Source: Paulinella micropora
Taxonomy: Eukaryota; Cercozoa; Imbricatea; Euglyphida
Direction of reading: 5' to 3'
Length of the DNA stretch: 64,000 nt
Assembly (NCBI GenBank): GCA_009731375.1
Contig: BJOX01000004.1
Span: 1,811,412 to 1,875,411, forward strand
Part shown: positions 9,346 through 17,669 of the stretch, piece after piece
Layout: the number at the start of each line of letters is the position of its first letter
How positions within the stretch are numbered: the first letter of the stretch is position 1
Notes under the pieces: generated by a model
What the model saw: the letters and a program-made list of their open reading frames with translations, nothing else
Told to the model about the DNA's origin: nothing
The model's database searches: none
Made by a program: the position numbers and the translations under genes

Positions 9346-9594
9346 GATATTTTAGAATTGCGCTTTACTGCCCGAAGGGCGTAATCACTCTACGAGATGG
9401 TCGTGCTACGCACTCTCTCTTATTCTAAAACATCGATTTTTTATTTTAGGAAAAAATAATGGTCATCGATGTTTATGGAATGGGCCGTGCCCCTTTCCAA
9501 ACCCGCGGGGGTATGGTAGGGGGTGGGGGTTCGTTCTCCGAACGAAACGATTTTCCATAGGAAAATCTCGCCCCCTCCGTCAGAACAAAATATC
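9346..9594 (-). repeat. Nested palindrome unit, copy C (expanded)
   Basis: The 249-bp version of the intergenic unit, with ends GATATTTT (9346-9353) and AAAATATC (9587-9594). It keeps the outer stem TTTTAGAAT (9350-9358) with ATTCTAAAA (9422-9430), the inner GTGC-tac-GCAC (9403-9413) and AAAACATCG (9427-9435) with CGATGTTT (9467-9474). Extra short hairpins are inserted: GCCC-gaa-GGGC (9370-9380), TTCGTTC-tcc-GAACGAA (9530-9546) and GATTTTCC-ata-GGAAAATC (9549-9567). All have 3-nt loops. The insert is GC-rich in an AT-rich element. Confidence 0.85.
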
Positions 9595-9602
9595 AAAAAT
9601 AT

Positions 9603-9914
9603 TTAATGAAACTTTACAGCACCTCCTCGTTGCTTACCATACCCAAGTTTTGCGGCAGTAGCACTAACACTACCCGCGTAAGGCACCCCAACACTACTCA
9701 ATGCCCCCGCAGTCCTAGAGATTACCTTATTATCGCGAAGAAATTTATTAACAGCCAAGGCAGTTTTTCCGACCTTTGCCCAGTTAATCTTTCCTCCCTT
9801 TTGACCACATCCCTTCTTCTTAGTTTTCTTTTTTCCTCCCTTCTGTGGCATTGATGGATTGTATCCGATGTTATATCCTGATGGTTGTGAAATTATCACT
9901 GGTGATACTGGCAT
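9603..9914 (-). CDS. Small basic virion protein with GG motifs (candidate protease substrate)
   Basis: A 103-residue, strongly basic protein. The N-terminal third has Lys-rich runs with repeated GG: QKGGKKKTKKK, then GQKGGK, and QRGGA near the C-terminus. The middle (NKFLRDNKVISRTAGALSSV) and the Gly/Ala-rich GVPYAGSVSATAAKLGYG form an amphipathic stretch seen in small virion proteins of many large and medium DNA viruses. It resembles in style the adenovirus core or membrane-lytic peptides (pX, pVI), though no homology can be claimed. The GG pairs suit a GG-X-cutting viral protease. It lies between the protease and the ATPase genes, with a regulatory-type palindrome 6 bp before the ATG. Confidence 0.65.
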   Translation of the reverse strand: MPVSPVIISQPSGYNIGYNPSMPQKGGKKKTKKKGCGQKGGKINWAKVGKTALAVNKFLRDNKVISRTAGALSSVGVPYAGSVSATAAKLGYGKQRGGAVKFH

Positions 9915-9920
9915 ATATAA

Positions 9921-9943
9921 GAAAGATTTTAAAAAAATCTTTC
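9921..9943 (-). promoter_or_regulatory. AAAGATTTT palindrome upstream of the basic virion gene
   Basis: GAAAGATTTT (9921-9930) pairs with AAAATCTTTC (9934-9943) and is followed by AGCAAAAAA. It sits only 6 bp upstream of the ATG of the minus-strand gene, so it probably lies in the promoter or 5'UTR. It shares sequence and following AGCAAAAA with the element at 6319-6337. Confidence 0.55.
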
Positions 9944-10041
9944 AGCAAAAAATTAAAAATAATTATAAAAAAATCAATTAATTGATTTTTGCTATAACAC
10001 AAAAACTTGTTTTTGTTTATAATTACGATTTTTATTTTTTT

Positions 10042-10856
10042 TTATTTCAACCGATAAGCAAAATTTTTTCTTAATTCATCATCTACACTTGAAACATATA
10101 AAAAGTTAAATCTCTCTTTTGTTGCTTCGTGATACTTTTTAAGAAAGTAATCAAAGTCAAAAGATAAGTCTAAGTGTTTATACACGAGTTCCATTTTGTC
10201 CTGAGATTGGGCTGGAAAGATTAATAAATAATCTAACTGCTTTATGGCTTCTGGCCGTAGGTCGTTCANNNNNNNNNNNNNNNNNNNNNNNNNNNNNNNN
10301 NNNNNNNNNNNNNNNNNNNNNNNNNNNNNNNNNNNNNNNNNTCCAAAACAAAAACAACCTCTGGCGTAATATACTTACTTGGCCTTTCTTTCTTCTCACC
10401 TCCTTCTTCCTTTTTCTTTTCCTTTCCAAAGTATAAAAATTGTGGTTTCTCTATTTCCTCTTTGTCCTGATTTACTTCTCCTTCATGTTGCTCGTCCTGT
10501 CTGTTCAGTTTGTCAAGTTCATAGTCTATGACACTATCTCCGACACGTCGGAGATTCCCGTCCGATTTAAGAAAGGTATAAATTGCCATTGGATTTCCCC
10601 TGTTCTTAAAGTGCTTAACCATTGCTTTATAAATGTAGTCCTTGTGTATTGTTGAAGCAATAATGACAATACGGGTCTTTCTGTCTGTCGTCCGTTTCAG
10701 TATTTCAAAGAGTGCTGTCGTTTTCCCGCTCTTCTTACGGGCTAGCAGAAATATGTTGGCATACGGCTCATTGAATAATTTATAACCTTTTGCTTTTTTA
10801 TTTCCATCACCCTCTTGTTTTACTGGCTTCACCTTGACATTGTTAATCTTTTGCAT
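10042..10856 (-). CDS. ATPase: Genome packaging ATPase (A32/FtsK-HerA type), with assembly gap
   Basis: The motor that pumps DNA into the capsid. The N-terminal part has a Walker A loop in LLARKKSGKTT, followed by a strand (RIVIIAST). The hydrophobic Walker B strand (EVVFVL) ends exactly at a run of N (10269-10341), so its catalytic acids are hidden. After the gap the frame resumes as NDLRPEAIKQLDYLLIFPAQ and runs to a TAA at 10042-10044. The 73-base gap as given would shift the frame, so its length is probably an estimate. I chose ATG 10856 (MQKINNVKVK) over an upstream ATG at 10886, because that one overlaps the neighbouring gene and adds an atypical segment. A charged Lys/Glu-rich insert (DEQHEGEVNQDKEE) precedes Walker B. 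Total length, about 270 residues, fits the family. Confidence 0.85.
10269..10341. other. Assembly gap (N) inside the ATPase gene
   Basis: 73 N bases. They remove the Walker B acidic residues and part of the core. Confidence 0.99.
10536..10555. repeat. 20-bp palindrome inside the ATPase gene
   Basis: ATCTCCGAC-AC-GTCGGAGAT, a perfect inverted repeat differing from the copy at 8714-8733 by one compensated base pair. It is read in the same frame as that copy, giving LRRVGD. Confidence 0.8.
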
Positions 10857-10864
10857 CGTATATA

Positions 10865-11227
10865 TTAAGCAAGAAACTCTAAGCACACAACAATTCGGCC
10901 CGCTAAATTTCCTGTGTCAATATTTCCGCTGTCGGTTTCAAGGACTTTAAATGTATATTGTCCGTCCGTCCATCCGACGACACCCAAATTATACCCGAGA
11001 TTTGAAATGTTTGCTGTAGTGCTGTCAGCAAATGTTCCAATAATTCCAATTCTATCCATGTAAAGAATTCTGGTTTTGGTTTCGGTCTGGTCGTTCATAT
11101 AGTGGATAAACTTAACATTCATTTTGGTGGGTGTGAATGACATTTGGATATTCTTATTAAATGTTTTGCTTCCTCCAGCAAAATCATTGCTCAGAAAAAT
11201 AATCTTTTGGTATTTGTGCTCCGACAT
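10865..11227 (-). CDS. Small beta-rich protein of the virion block, unknown
   Basis: A 120-residue protein that I do not recognise. It is rich in beta-strand patterns (KIIFLSNDFAGGSKTF, TRILYMDRIGIIGTF, AGRIVVCLEFLA) with a Gly/Asn-containing middle, and has no membrane segment or cysteine cluster. The alternation suggests a single small beta sandwich. It lies 8 bp upstream of the ATPase on the same strand and is divergent from a small plus-strand ORF 24 bp away. Position inside the virion block suggests a minor structural or assembly protein; this is inference only. Confidence 0.6.
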   Translation of the reverse strand: MSEHKYQKIIFLSNDFAGGSKTFNKNIQMSFTPTKMNVKFIHYMNDQTETKTRILYMDRIGIIGTFADSTTANISNLGYNLGVVGWTDGQYTFKVLETDSGNIDTGNLAGRIVVCLEFLA

Positions 11228-11251
11228 TGTTTATATATTGTGTAATATATT

Positions 11252-11503
11252 ATGTTATTAATATTATTATTTATGTGGTCTGTGTTAGGACGGACGGCCT
11301 GCGACTTTTACTCACGGATAAGCGAAAAAAAGAATGAGAGTTGTGCTTATTGTATAAAGCAAGGAATGGAAAGTAAATTTAAATGTGTGTATAAGCCAAT
11401 GTCAGATTGGTGTATTAGTTTTGATGAAGCCATTCCTTTAATGTGTTCGGGTAGTGATGCTTCTTGGTATAAAATCCACTTATACGAGTGCTCACTTCTT
11501 TGA
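11252..11503 (+). CDS. Small secreted or membrane-anchored Cys-rich protein
   Basis: An 83-residue ORF on the opposite strand from its neighbours. Residues 1-14 (MLLILLFMWSVLGR) look like a signal peptide or anchor. The rest has eight cysteines, with CAYC, KC, DWC and MC spaced somewhat like a PSI/plexin repeat (C-x2-C ... C-x-x-W-C). It starts 24 bp from the divergent gene at 11227 and overlaps the tail of the gene at 11492 by 12 bp. The strand and small size leave some doubt that it is translated. The signal peptide plus paired cysteines argue for a real gene, perhaps acting at the host membrane. Confidence 0.5.
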   Translation: MLLILLFMWSVLGRTACDFYSRISEKKNESCAYCIKQGMESKFKCVYKPMSDWCISFDEAIPLMCSGSDASWYKIHLYECSLL

Positions 11504-11833
11504 AGAAGGTGATGGAAGGCATATCCCAATCAAAAGTGTTAAAATACCAACATAAGTATTAGCAACCTCACAAGGTAAGTTCTTTTCAGATAGCCTTACG
11601 ATACAAAGGGTGATGATGGATATAATGATACCCATTTGAAATAAGTATTTAATAAGGCGGCTGTCGGTTGGTCTGTTTGTTATACAACAACAATTCCAGT
11701 TATCTTCCAATTCGTGCTCTACTTTTTTTTCCTCATTCTTCAATGAAATGTCTAAAACACGATTTTTCAACTCTGGTGTTAGTTCGCCGTCTATTTCAAT
11801 GACTGGCGGTGGGGGGGGTAATCTAGGAGGCAT
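11492..11833 (-). CDS. Two-transmembrane protein with proline-rich N-terminus
   Basis: A 113-residue protein. It begins with a proline-rich segment (MPPRLPPPPP). A charged helix and a CCC cluster (NWNCCCITNRPTDSRLIKY) come next, followed by two hydrophobic segments (about residues 65-82 and 93-107) separated by a short loop with one Cys. The arrangement suggests a small virion or host-membrane protein with its N-terminus in the cytoplasm. Similar short proteins with a DSRxxKY motif ahead of two membrane helices occur in other algal or protist DNA viruses, by recollection only. Its start overlaps the end of the fibre gene by 11 bp, a sign of tight co-expression. Confidence 0.65.
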   Translation of the reverse strand: MPPRLPPPPPVIEIDGELTPELKNRVLDISLKNEEKKVEHELEDNWNCCCITNRPTDSRLIKYLFQMGIIISIITLCIVRLSEKNLPCEVANTYVGILTLLIGICLPSPSSKK

Positions 11834-14800
11834 TAGTAGAAAATACGACTGCTCGGATTTCTGCTAATTGGTTGGTTTGGTCTTGTAATATATTAAGTAA
11901 AGTTTTATTTTCTTTTTCTAAATAAATCACTTTTTCCGTTAAATGTTGAAATCCGCTTACTATTATGGGTATAAAGTCCGTATATGTTATGCCTTCAAGG
12001 TATCCTTCTCCATCCTCTGCTTTCATTCCACTTTCAGATACAAATTCAGGAAATACTTTTTTGACTTCGTCCGCAATAAATCCGTGGTTCTTTTTTTCTT
12101 TCTTCTTGTCTGCTTTCCAATAATATGAACAGCAGTTTATTTTTGTTAGTTTCTCGCAACAATCACCGCAGTCTAATGTTTTAATATCCGATTTTAGCCT
12201 TCTGTCCGAGGAGTTTGTCCAAGCACCATTTAGCGGAATATAATTATAACTGCCTGACGGCTCGCTGTTGGTATTTGAAGTAGTCCAAGCGTGGAGCAAA
12301 CCAGTTGCTGATGTAAGCACTCCATAATTCGTATATCCTCCTGATTTAAAATGTAGTAGCGGGTCGTTAGTATAAGTTGGTCTTTTTCGTATTAATAAAT
12401 TACCGCTTGAAGTTGTTGGTAAAACTAACTCTCCCGACGTATTAATGTTAATCGCCTCGTTCCAAGTTATATTATTTCCCGCTGTTGTTCCACTATTGTA
12501 ATAAAAAGCAAGTTTGTTTGAGATTTTGTATATTTGAAAGTTTGAGCCAGAATTACTTGATTTCCAGTTTGAGCCGTCATAATAAGCATCAAAACTTATG
12601 CCTATATTGTCGTGTGCCCAATTCATTAATTGGAATGTTGGATAAGCATCCGCCGTTGTTATTGCTTGTAAGTGTGCCCCTCCTATATTACTCGCCGTTC
12701 CGTATAATTCTAATCCTCCTGTCGCACCCGTGCCCTTTGTTGTATTGCCTATGATTATCGGCTTACCAGATGCTGTTGTTATTTTATCGCTCGTTGCCAA
12801 TGTCGTTGTTGATATCCCCGCATTTGCCGTTATCGCCTTTGAAGCAGTGATTGCTGTGTTGTTAATTCTAAATAATTCATTTGTTGCAGCATAGTAAAAT
12901 ACGTGGCTATCCGTTGAAGCATTAACATTATAAATCAATGTATTACTAGCAATACCAAATCCATAAAATCCAGTTGTTGAAGGTGTTCCACTATCATATA
13001 AAACCAGTTTATTATTAGCAACAGCACTTCTATCAATAATCACACTTTTACCCGCTCCTACTACTATATTGTCGGTTGTTGTTAATGTTGTTGTTGATAT
13101 ACCCGCGGTTGAAGTAATTGTTGTTCCCGTTATTGTTCCTCCATTTGTTATGTTGTTTGAGTTCATATCTAAGGCACCATAAAACCGCATACCGCCCGCA
13201 TTGTTAAAACGGACAATGTCAGACGAAGCACTTTTATTATCCAAAAGTTTTGAAATATAAAGTCCCGCCCCTTTTACATCAGATGCTACATTCGTGAATA
13301 CATAACCTCGTTGGTTCGCGGTTCCACTTGTAGCAGTATTTAGAGTAAATAAGAAATACTGATAATCTCCTGATGTCTGTGAAAAGAATATATCTCCTCC
13401 ATTTTGGTTTAATATCCTCGCCCCATTATATGTTATATTTCCACCATTAGTGATAGTTTGATTATTAAAATCGGCATTGTTCGTTAAAGTTAGATATTTT
13501 ATCACAGTGCTCGCCCCATTAAATGTTTTGCTTCCTGTTATGGTTTGGTCTGTTGATAGTTTTACATTTTGCCCGTCCAATGTGTCCGCATACCCTTTTG
13601 TCGCTCCGTCCGTTGATAATGTCGGAGTTCCAAGGTTGGCTATTTTGCTACTATTACAATCTAGCCCCGAAGCATTTACCCAACCGACTATCGTCCCGTC
13701 AATAATAAAACTTATTTTTTTCGCAGAAATTTCAAAGTTGTAATATGTTGCAGTTTTCATATCCAAACTAGCAATTGACCCGATATTACTGGTAGAATTG
13801 AAAACGATAAATGTGCCCTTTGTTGTTGAATTGATTGAATTTCCCGTTATTTCAACACCACTGCTATATGTCTTAATTCCTGCTATGGTTTGGTTTCCTG
13901 TTAGTTTCACATTTTGCCCGTCTAATGTATCCACATAACTTTTGTTTGCTCCGTCCGTTGTTGCTGATGGTGTGGCTAAGTTTGTTATTTTGTTGTTATT
14001 CAAAGATAGTGTAGTGCCAGTTGCGGTTATAATTAAAGTATTACCCGAATATAACTCAACATACGAACCCGTTATTTGTATCGGATACCAAGTCGCTGTT
14101 GCTGTTTTTTGTGCGGCAATCATTCCTATTTTTGTATCAAAGGCTATGCCAATGCCGTCAAAAGTAGTTGGATTGGACGAACCACTTACTTCCAAAGTTG
14201 ATGTAAATTTTTTATTCCCTGCTATGGTTTGGTCTCCTGTTAGTTTAACCACCGAAGTATCAAGAGTAGAAACATCAACACCATCAACAAGATTAACATT
14301 TGTTATACTTTGGCTTTTCATATCAATCCCCGCACTAGCATTTATTATGTTGCTGAATGTTTTGGTTCCTGCTATGGTTTGGTCTCCTGTTAGTTTAACG
14401 ACTGCGGTATCAAGGGTGGATACATCAATACCATCAACATTACCAACATTTGTTATGTTAAATCCTCCCATATTTAAACTACCCGTCATAGCCGTTGTGC
14501 CGTCCTTTGCTAGTTTCGTATCGGTATATGCTTTTGTTGAAGCATCGCCGTCATAGAATGGTGCGGGCAGTCCGCTGATTGCTGTTGTGCTGTTAAAATT
14601 TAAAACATTATTTGTCAATGTCATTCCACCCCCTGTTGTTGGAGCAAAAAGTATGGACGAGCCTACAAAAGATAATGGATAGCCCGTTGCTCCACCTGCC
14701 TCCGACGAATAGATAGAGCCCATATTATTGTTGTAATTGAAGAATAATTTGCCTGTGTTTAATGGATTTGAGTCTTTTACGGCCACATAAGTAGTAAATG

Positions 14801-16314
14801 TTTTATTCCCTGTTATGGTTTGGTCTCCTGTTAGTTTAACGACAGAAGTATCAAGAGCAGAAACATCAACACCATCAACAAGATTAACATTTGTTATGCT
14901 TTGGCTTTTCATATCAATCCCCGCACTAGCATTTATTATGTTGCTGAATGTTTTGGTTCCTGCTATAGTTTGGTCTCCTGTTAGTTTGACGACTGCGGTA
15001 TCAATAGCCGAAACATCAATACCATCAACCAAATTTACATTTGTTATTGAAAATCCACCCATATTTAAACTACCAGTCATAGTCGTTGTTCCGTCCTTGG
15101 CTAGTTTCGTATCGGTATATGCTTTTGTTGAAGCATCCCCATCATAGAATGGTGCGGGTAGTCCGCTGATTGCTGTCGTGCTGTTAAAATTTAAAACATT
15201 ATTTGTCAATGTCATTCCGCCCCCTGTTGTTGGAGCAAAAAGTATGGACGAGCCTACAAAAGATAATGGATAGCCCGTCGCCCCACCCGCTTCCGACGAA
15301 TAGATAGAGCCCATATTATTGTTGTAGTTGAAGAATAACTTACCTGTATTTAATGGATTTGAGTCTTTTACGGCCACATAAGTAGTAAATGTTTTATTCC
15401 CTGTTATTGTTTGGTCGCCTGTTAGTTTTACCACAGAACTATCAAGAGCCGAAACATCAATACCATCAACATTACCGACATTTGTTATGTTAAATCCTCC
15501 CANNNNNNNNNNTTATGTTAAACCCACCCATATTTAAATCCCCTATCATCATGGCTAAACCATCTAATCTTATAAATGGAGAGTTTGTGTTTCTCCATTG
15601 TCCTGTTGAATAAATGAGTAGTTGGTTATTGGTAGGTGTTGTTATGACTACATCGCTGTGTGTATCTATTGAACCATCTGCGGACACTTTATCATTATTA
15701 TCCTCGTGCTCTGATATCCAAGTATCAACATCTTTGGTATTTAGTAAATTGACACCTGTTATATTTAGATTACCCCCCATACTAATGTTGCCGAATTCAT
15801 CCACATTTATTGGAAAGGTTTTATTTACCCAGTTTATTGAGTTATATGTTAGATAACTATTCATCGCTATTGGTGCGGTTATGACGACATCGGTAAGTGT
15901 ATCAATTGAGCCGATTGTTGTATTTCTCCATTTACCATCTACATCATTATATGTTAAGTATTGCCCGACCACTGGTGCGGATATGTTTGTGTCTATGAGA
16001 TTGTATAAACTGGTTTGGTGCGGATTGGAAGTATTACTTCTATGTTGAGTTGAGGCTTTGACTTCGTCGTTGTCCCTTACTCGTTGCTCTGTGTAGTATA
16101 AATTTTTTCCTTCTTTGACATCTGTTGTTGATTTGGTAGATAATCTTGTATCGAATCGTAAATCAGTATAGTAGAGGTTCAAAGGGTTTTCATCTTCTGG
16201 CACTCTGTCTGTATTCAGACCGACTATGTTTGTGTTGGTAAGGTCTAAGTTAAGTATGTTTAGACTATCAACAGCCAACTCATTCAAGCCAAGTAATGAT
16301 TTATACTGGCTCAT
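11823..16314 (-). CDS. Giant repetitive fibre protein with C-terminal S74 chaperone domain
   Basis: About 1,490 residues, interrupted by 10 N at 15503-15512; the frame is shared on both sides once the gap length is ignored. The body has many repeats of the type VVKLTGDQTIAGTKTFSN, each followed by NVNLVDGxDVS, giving a long beta-structured shaft. Two exact-period 591-bp units (14223-14813, 14814-15404) show recent duplication. The last 130 residues form a peptidase S74 intramolecular chaperone: NSSDRRLKSDIKTL, then HGFIADEVKKVFPEFV, then a coiled coil (LTEKVIYLEKENKTLL). In phage fibres this domain helps trimer formation and cuts itself off at the Ser of the SDxRxK motif. The protein likely binds host cells. 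A 1.5 kDa-scale repeat shaft of this size is large for a Polinton-like element, and horizontal exchange with phage or giant-virus fibres is plausible. Confidence 0.85.
14223..15404 (-). repeat. Two tandem 591-bp (197-residue) units in the fibre gene
   Basis: The sequence TATGGTTTGGTCTCCTGTTA recurs at 14223 and 14814, with a third, slightly changed start at 15405, an exact period of 591 bp. Units differ by few substitutions and stay in frame, so the duplication is recent. The 10-N gap just after (15503) is flanked by the same repeat text, which suggests a collapsed further copy. Confidence 0.9.
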
Positions 16315-16382
16315 TGTATATTATAACAAATAAATATTTAATTTTAAAAATACTAAAATATATTAATCTTAGTATAGAATAT

Positions 16383-16427
16383 TTTTAGAATAAGCGAGAG
16401 TGCGAAGCACGAAGTGAGATTCTAAAA
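16383..16427 (+). promoter_or_regulatory. Nested palindrome, copy D (promoter-side half only)
   Basis: TTTTAGAAT (16383-16391) pairs with ATTCTAAAA (16419-16427), and the inner hairpin is GTGC-gaa-GCAC (16400-16410). The last A of the outer stem is the first base of the ATG of the next gene. The distal AAAACATCG palindrome of the full unit is absent; the preceding gene is divergent, so no terminator would be needed here. This supports a split of roles between the two halves. Confidence 0.8.
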
Positions 16428-16954
16428 TGCCGTCTCCCGAAGCAAGTCGTAAGAACTGGGGTAGTGCTGTGGAAGGAATAAAAGCAAAAGCGAAACAACG
16501 AAAGATGGAACATGCTAAAAAGGTTTTGGAACAATACCGAAATGCCATTAAAAACGAAGACGAAGATATGGAACAAAAAATAGCAGAGATAGAAAATAAA
16601 AATGTGGCGAGCGATATTATTAATGAGAAAGACCAAGATGACACACCCGAGCAGAGTGATAGTGAAGATGAGGTTGATTTTACTGATATCATTGCGGAAA
16701 AGATGGCAAACATGAAGATAAGAAGAAAGAAAGCGGAAACTAAGAGAGAAAAGAAGAAGAGTAAGAAACCAGAGCCTGAGCCAGAGAGTGAAGAAAGCGA
16801 AAGCGAGAGTAGTGAAGAAGAAGAAGAAATTAAGCCAAAAAAAGGAAAAGGTAAGAAGTCAAGTAGTGTAAGTGTAAAAGTATATAATCAATCTTCTGGT
16901 GGTGCTAAGAAAGAAAAAAATAATGATATTGAAAAATGTTTCTTGAAGTTCTAA
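16427..16954 (+). CDS. Highly charged coiled-coil protein, unknown
   Basis: A 175-residue protein dominated by Lys and Glu. Residues 20-65 form a predicted coiled coil. Residues 110-145 hold alternating basic (KKKSKKPEPEPE) and Ser/Glu-rich stretches (ESESESSEEEEE), and the C-terminus is basic with a short hydrophobic end (IEKCFLKF). The composition suits a DNA-binding or scaffold protein, or a small core protein, but no family is recognised. The start is fixed by the palindrome that overlaps the ATG. It ends by overlapping the GIY-YIG gene, which runs the other way, by 4 bp. Confidence 0.65.
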   Translation: MPSPEASRKNWGSAVEGIKAKAKQRKMEHAKKVLEQYRNAIKNEDEDMEQKIAEIENKNVASDIINEKDQDDTPEQSDSEDEVDFTDIIAEKMANMKIRRKKAETKREKKKSKKPEPEPESEESESESSEEEEEIKPKKGKGKKSSSVSVKVYNQSSGGAKKEKNNDIEKCFLKF

Positions 16955-17595
16955 AATCCAAATGTAAATAATCCAATCGGTGCATTAATGTGTCTCACTG
17001 ATTTCTTATGTTTATTTCTAGCACCTACACATAGCAAAATACCACACTCACATTCTATAATTTTCTTTGAGTTTTCTTGAATAATATTTTTATTTTTCAA
17101 ATAGATTTCTTTTTTTTTAATTTTTATTTCGTCAATTTTTTTTACATAATACTCTTTATTTTTATTTCTACATCTTTCATTATTTTCAAGTTTCCATTTA
17201 TTGTTTTTCTCTTTGTATTTTTCTTTATTTATTTCATAGTGATTTTTCTTATAAGTATCTATTTTTTCTTTATTATCTAAATAATATGTCTTACTATCAC
17301 GACCTTCAATTCTTCTATTAATACATTCTGTTTCTCTAATTATTTCTCCTTCTCTTTTGTGTAGTTCATCTTTATTATTACATTCAAACAATTCTATTAA
17401 TTCAATATAATGAGATTGTTGTTTAATAATTTCAAATGACGACACATAATTCGCCTTTCCTTTCATATACGATTTATAACTACTTCTATGGTCGGATAGT
17501 CGTTGAGATAAAGTTTGAGTAGTAGAACCAATATAAACATCATTACTTTCATAACATCTTAAACAATAAATCTTTCCTTGTTTAAAGTCGGGCAT
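16951..17595 (-). CDS. GIY-YIG endonuclease with C-terminal zinc-finger-like motif
   Basis: A 214-residue nuclease. The N-terminus has GKIYCLRCYESNDVYIGST, the GIY...YIG pair. The catalytic-type Arg follows in SQRLSDHR, and the metal-binding Glu is probably in DELHKREGEII. The C-terminal part is a Lys/Asn-rich linker of repeated helical segments, ending in CECGILLCV...KHKKSVRH, a C2H2-like zinc site. Stand-alone GIY-YIG nucleases are common in virophages (including mavirus) and giant viruses, where they may help recombination, homing or integration. I chose ATG 17595 (MPDFKQGKIYC) over an upstream ATG at 17736 because the longer form overlaps the divergent integrase gene. The region between 17595 and 17670 contains two short tandem repeats and TATA-like runs. 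Confidence 0.85.
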   Translation of the reverse strand: MPDFKQGKIYCLRCYESNDVYIGSTTQTLSQRLSDHRSSYKSYMKGKANYVSSFEIIKQQSHYIELIELFECNNKDELHKREGEIIRETECINRRIEGRDSKTYYLDNKEKIDTYKKNHYEINKEKYKEKNNKWKLENNERCRNKNKEYYVKKIDEIKIKKKEIYLKNKNIIQENSKKIIECECGILLCVGARNKHKKSVRHINAPIGLFTFGF

Positions 17596-17669
17596 TATCT
17601 GGTTTTTACTGGTTTTTACTGGTATATATAATATATAATAAAACTTTAACATAAAATTAATTATATAAT
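17596..17669. promoter_or_regulatory. Divergent AT-rich promoter between nuclease and integrase
   Basis: 74 bp between two divergent starts. It contains a short tandem repeat (GGTTTTTACT twice, then GGTATATATA) and TATA-like runs (TATATAATATATAAT, 17623 on). It must serve both genes. No nested palindrome is present, unlike the spacers before the other genes. Confidence 0.45.

Noticed and set aside
10178-10429. Alternative minus-strand frame across the ATPase gap
   Set aside because: It exists only because the run of N is read through. The true continuation is the frame ending at 10042.
13942-14556. Plus-strand hydrophobic frame inside the fibre gene
   Set aside because: It lies opposite the repeat region and repeats with the 591-bp units; no membrane-protein logic of its own.
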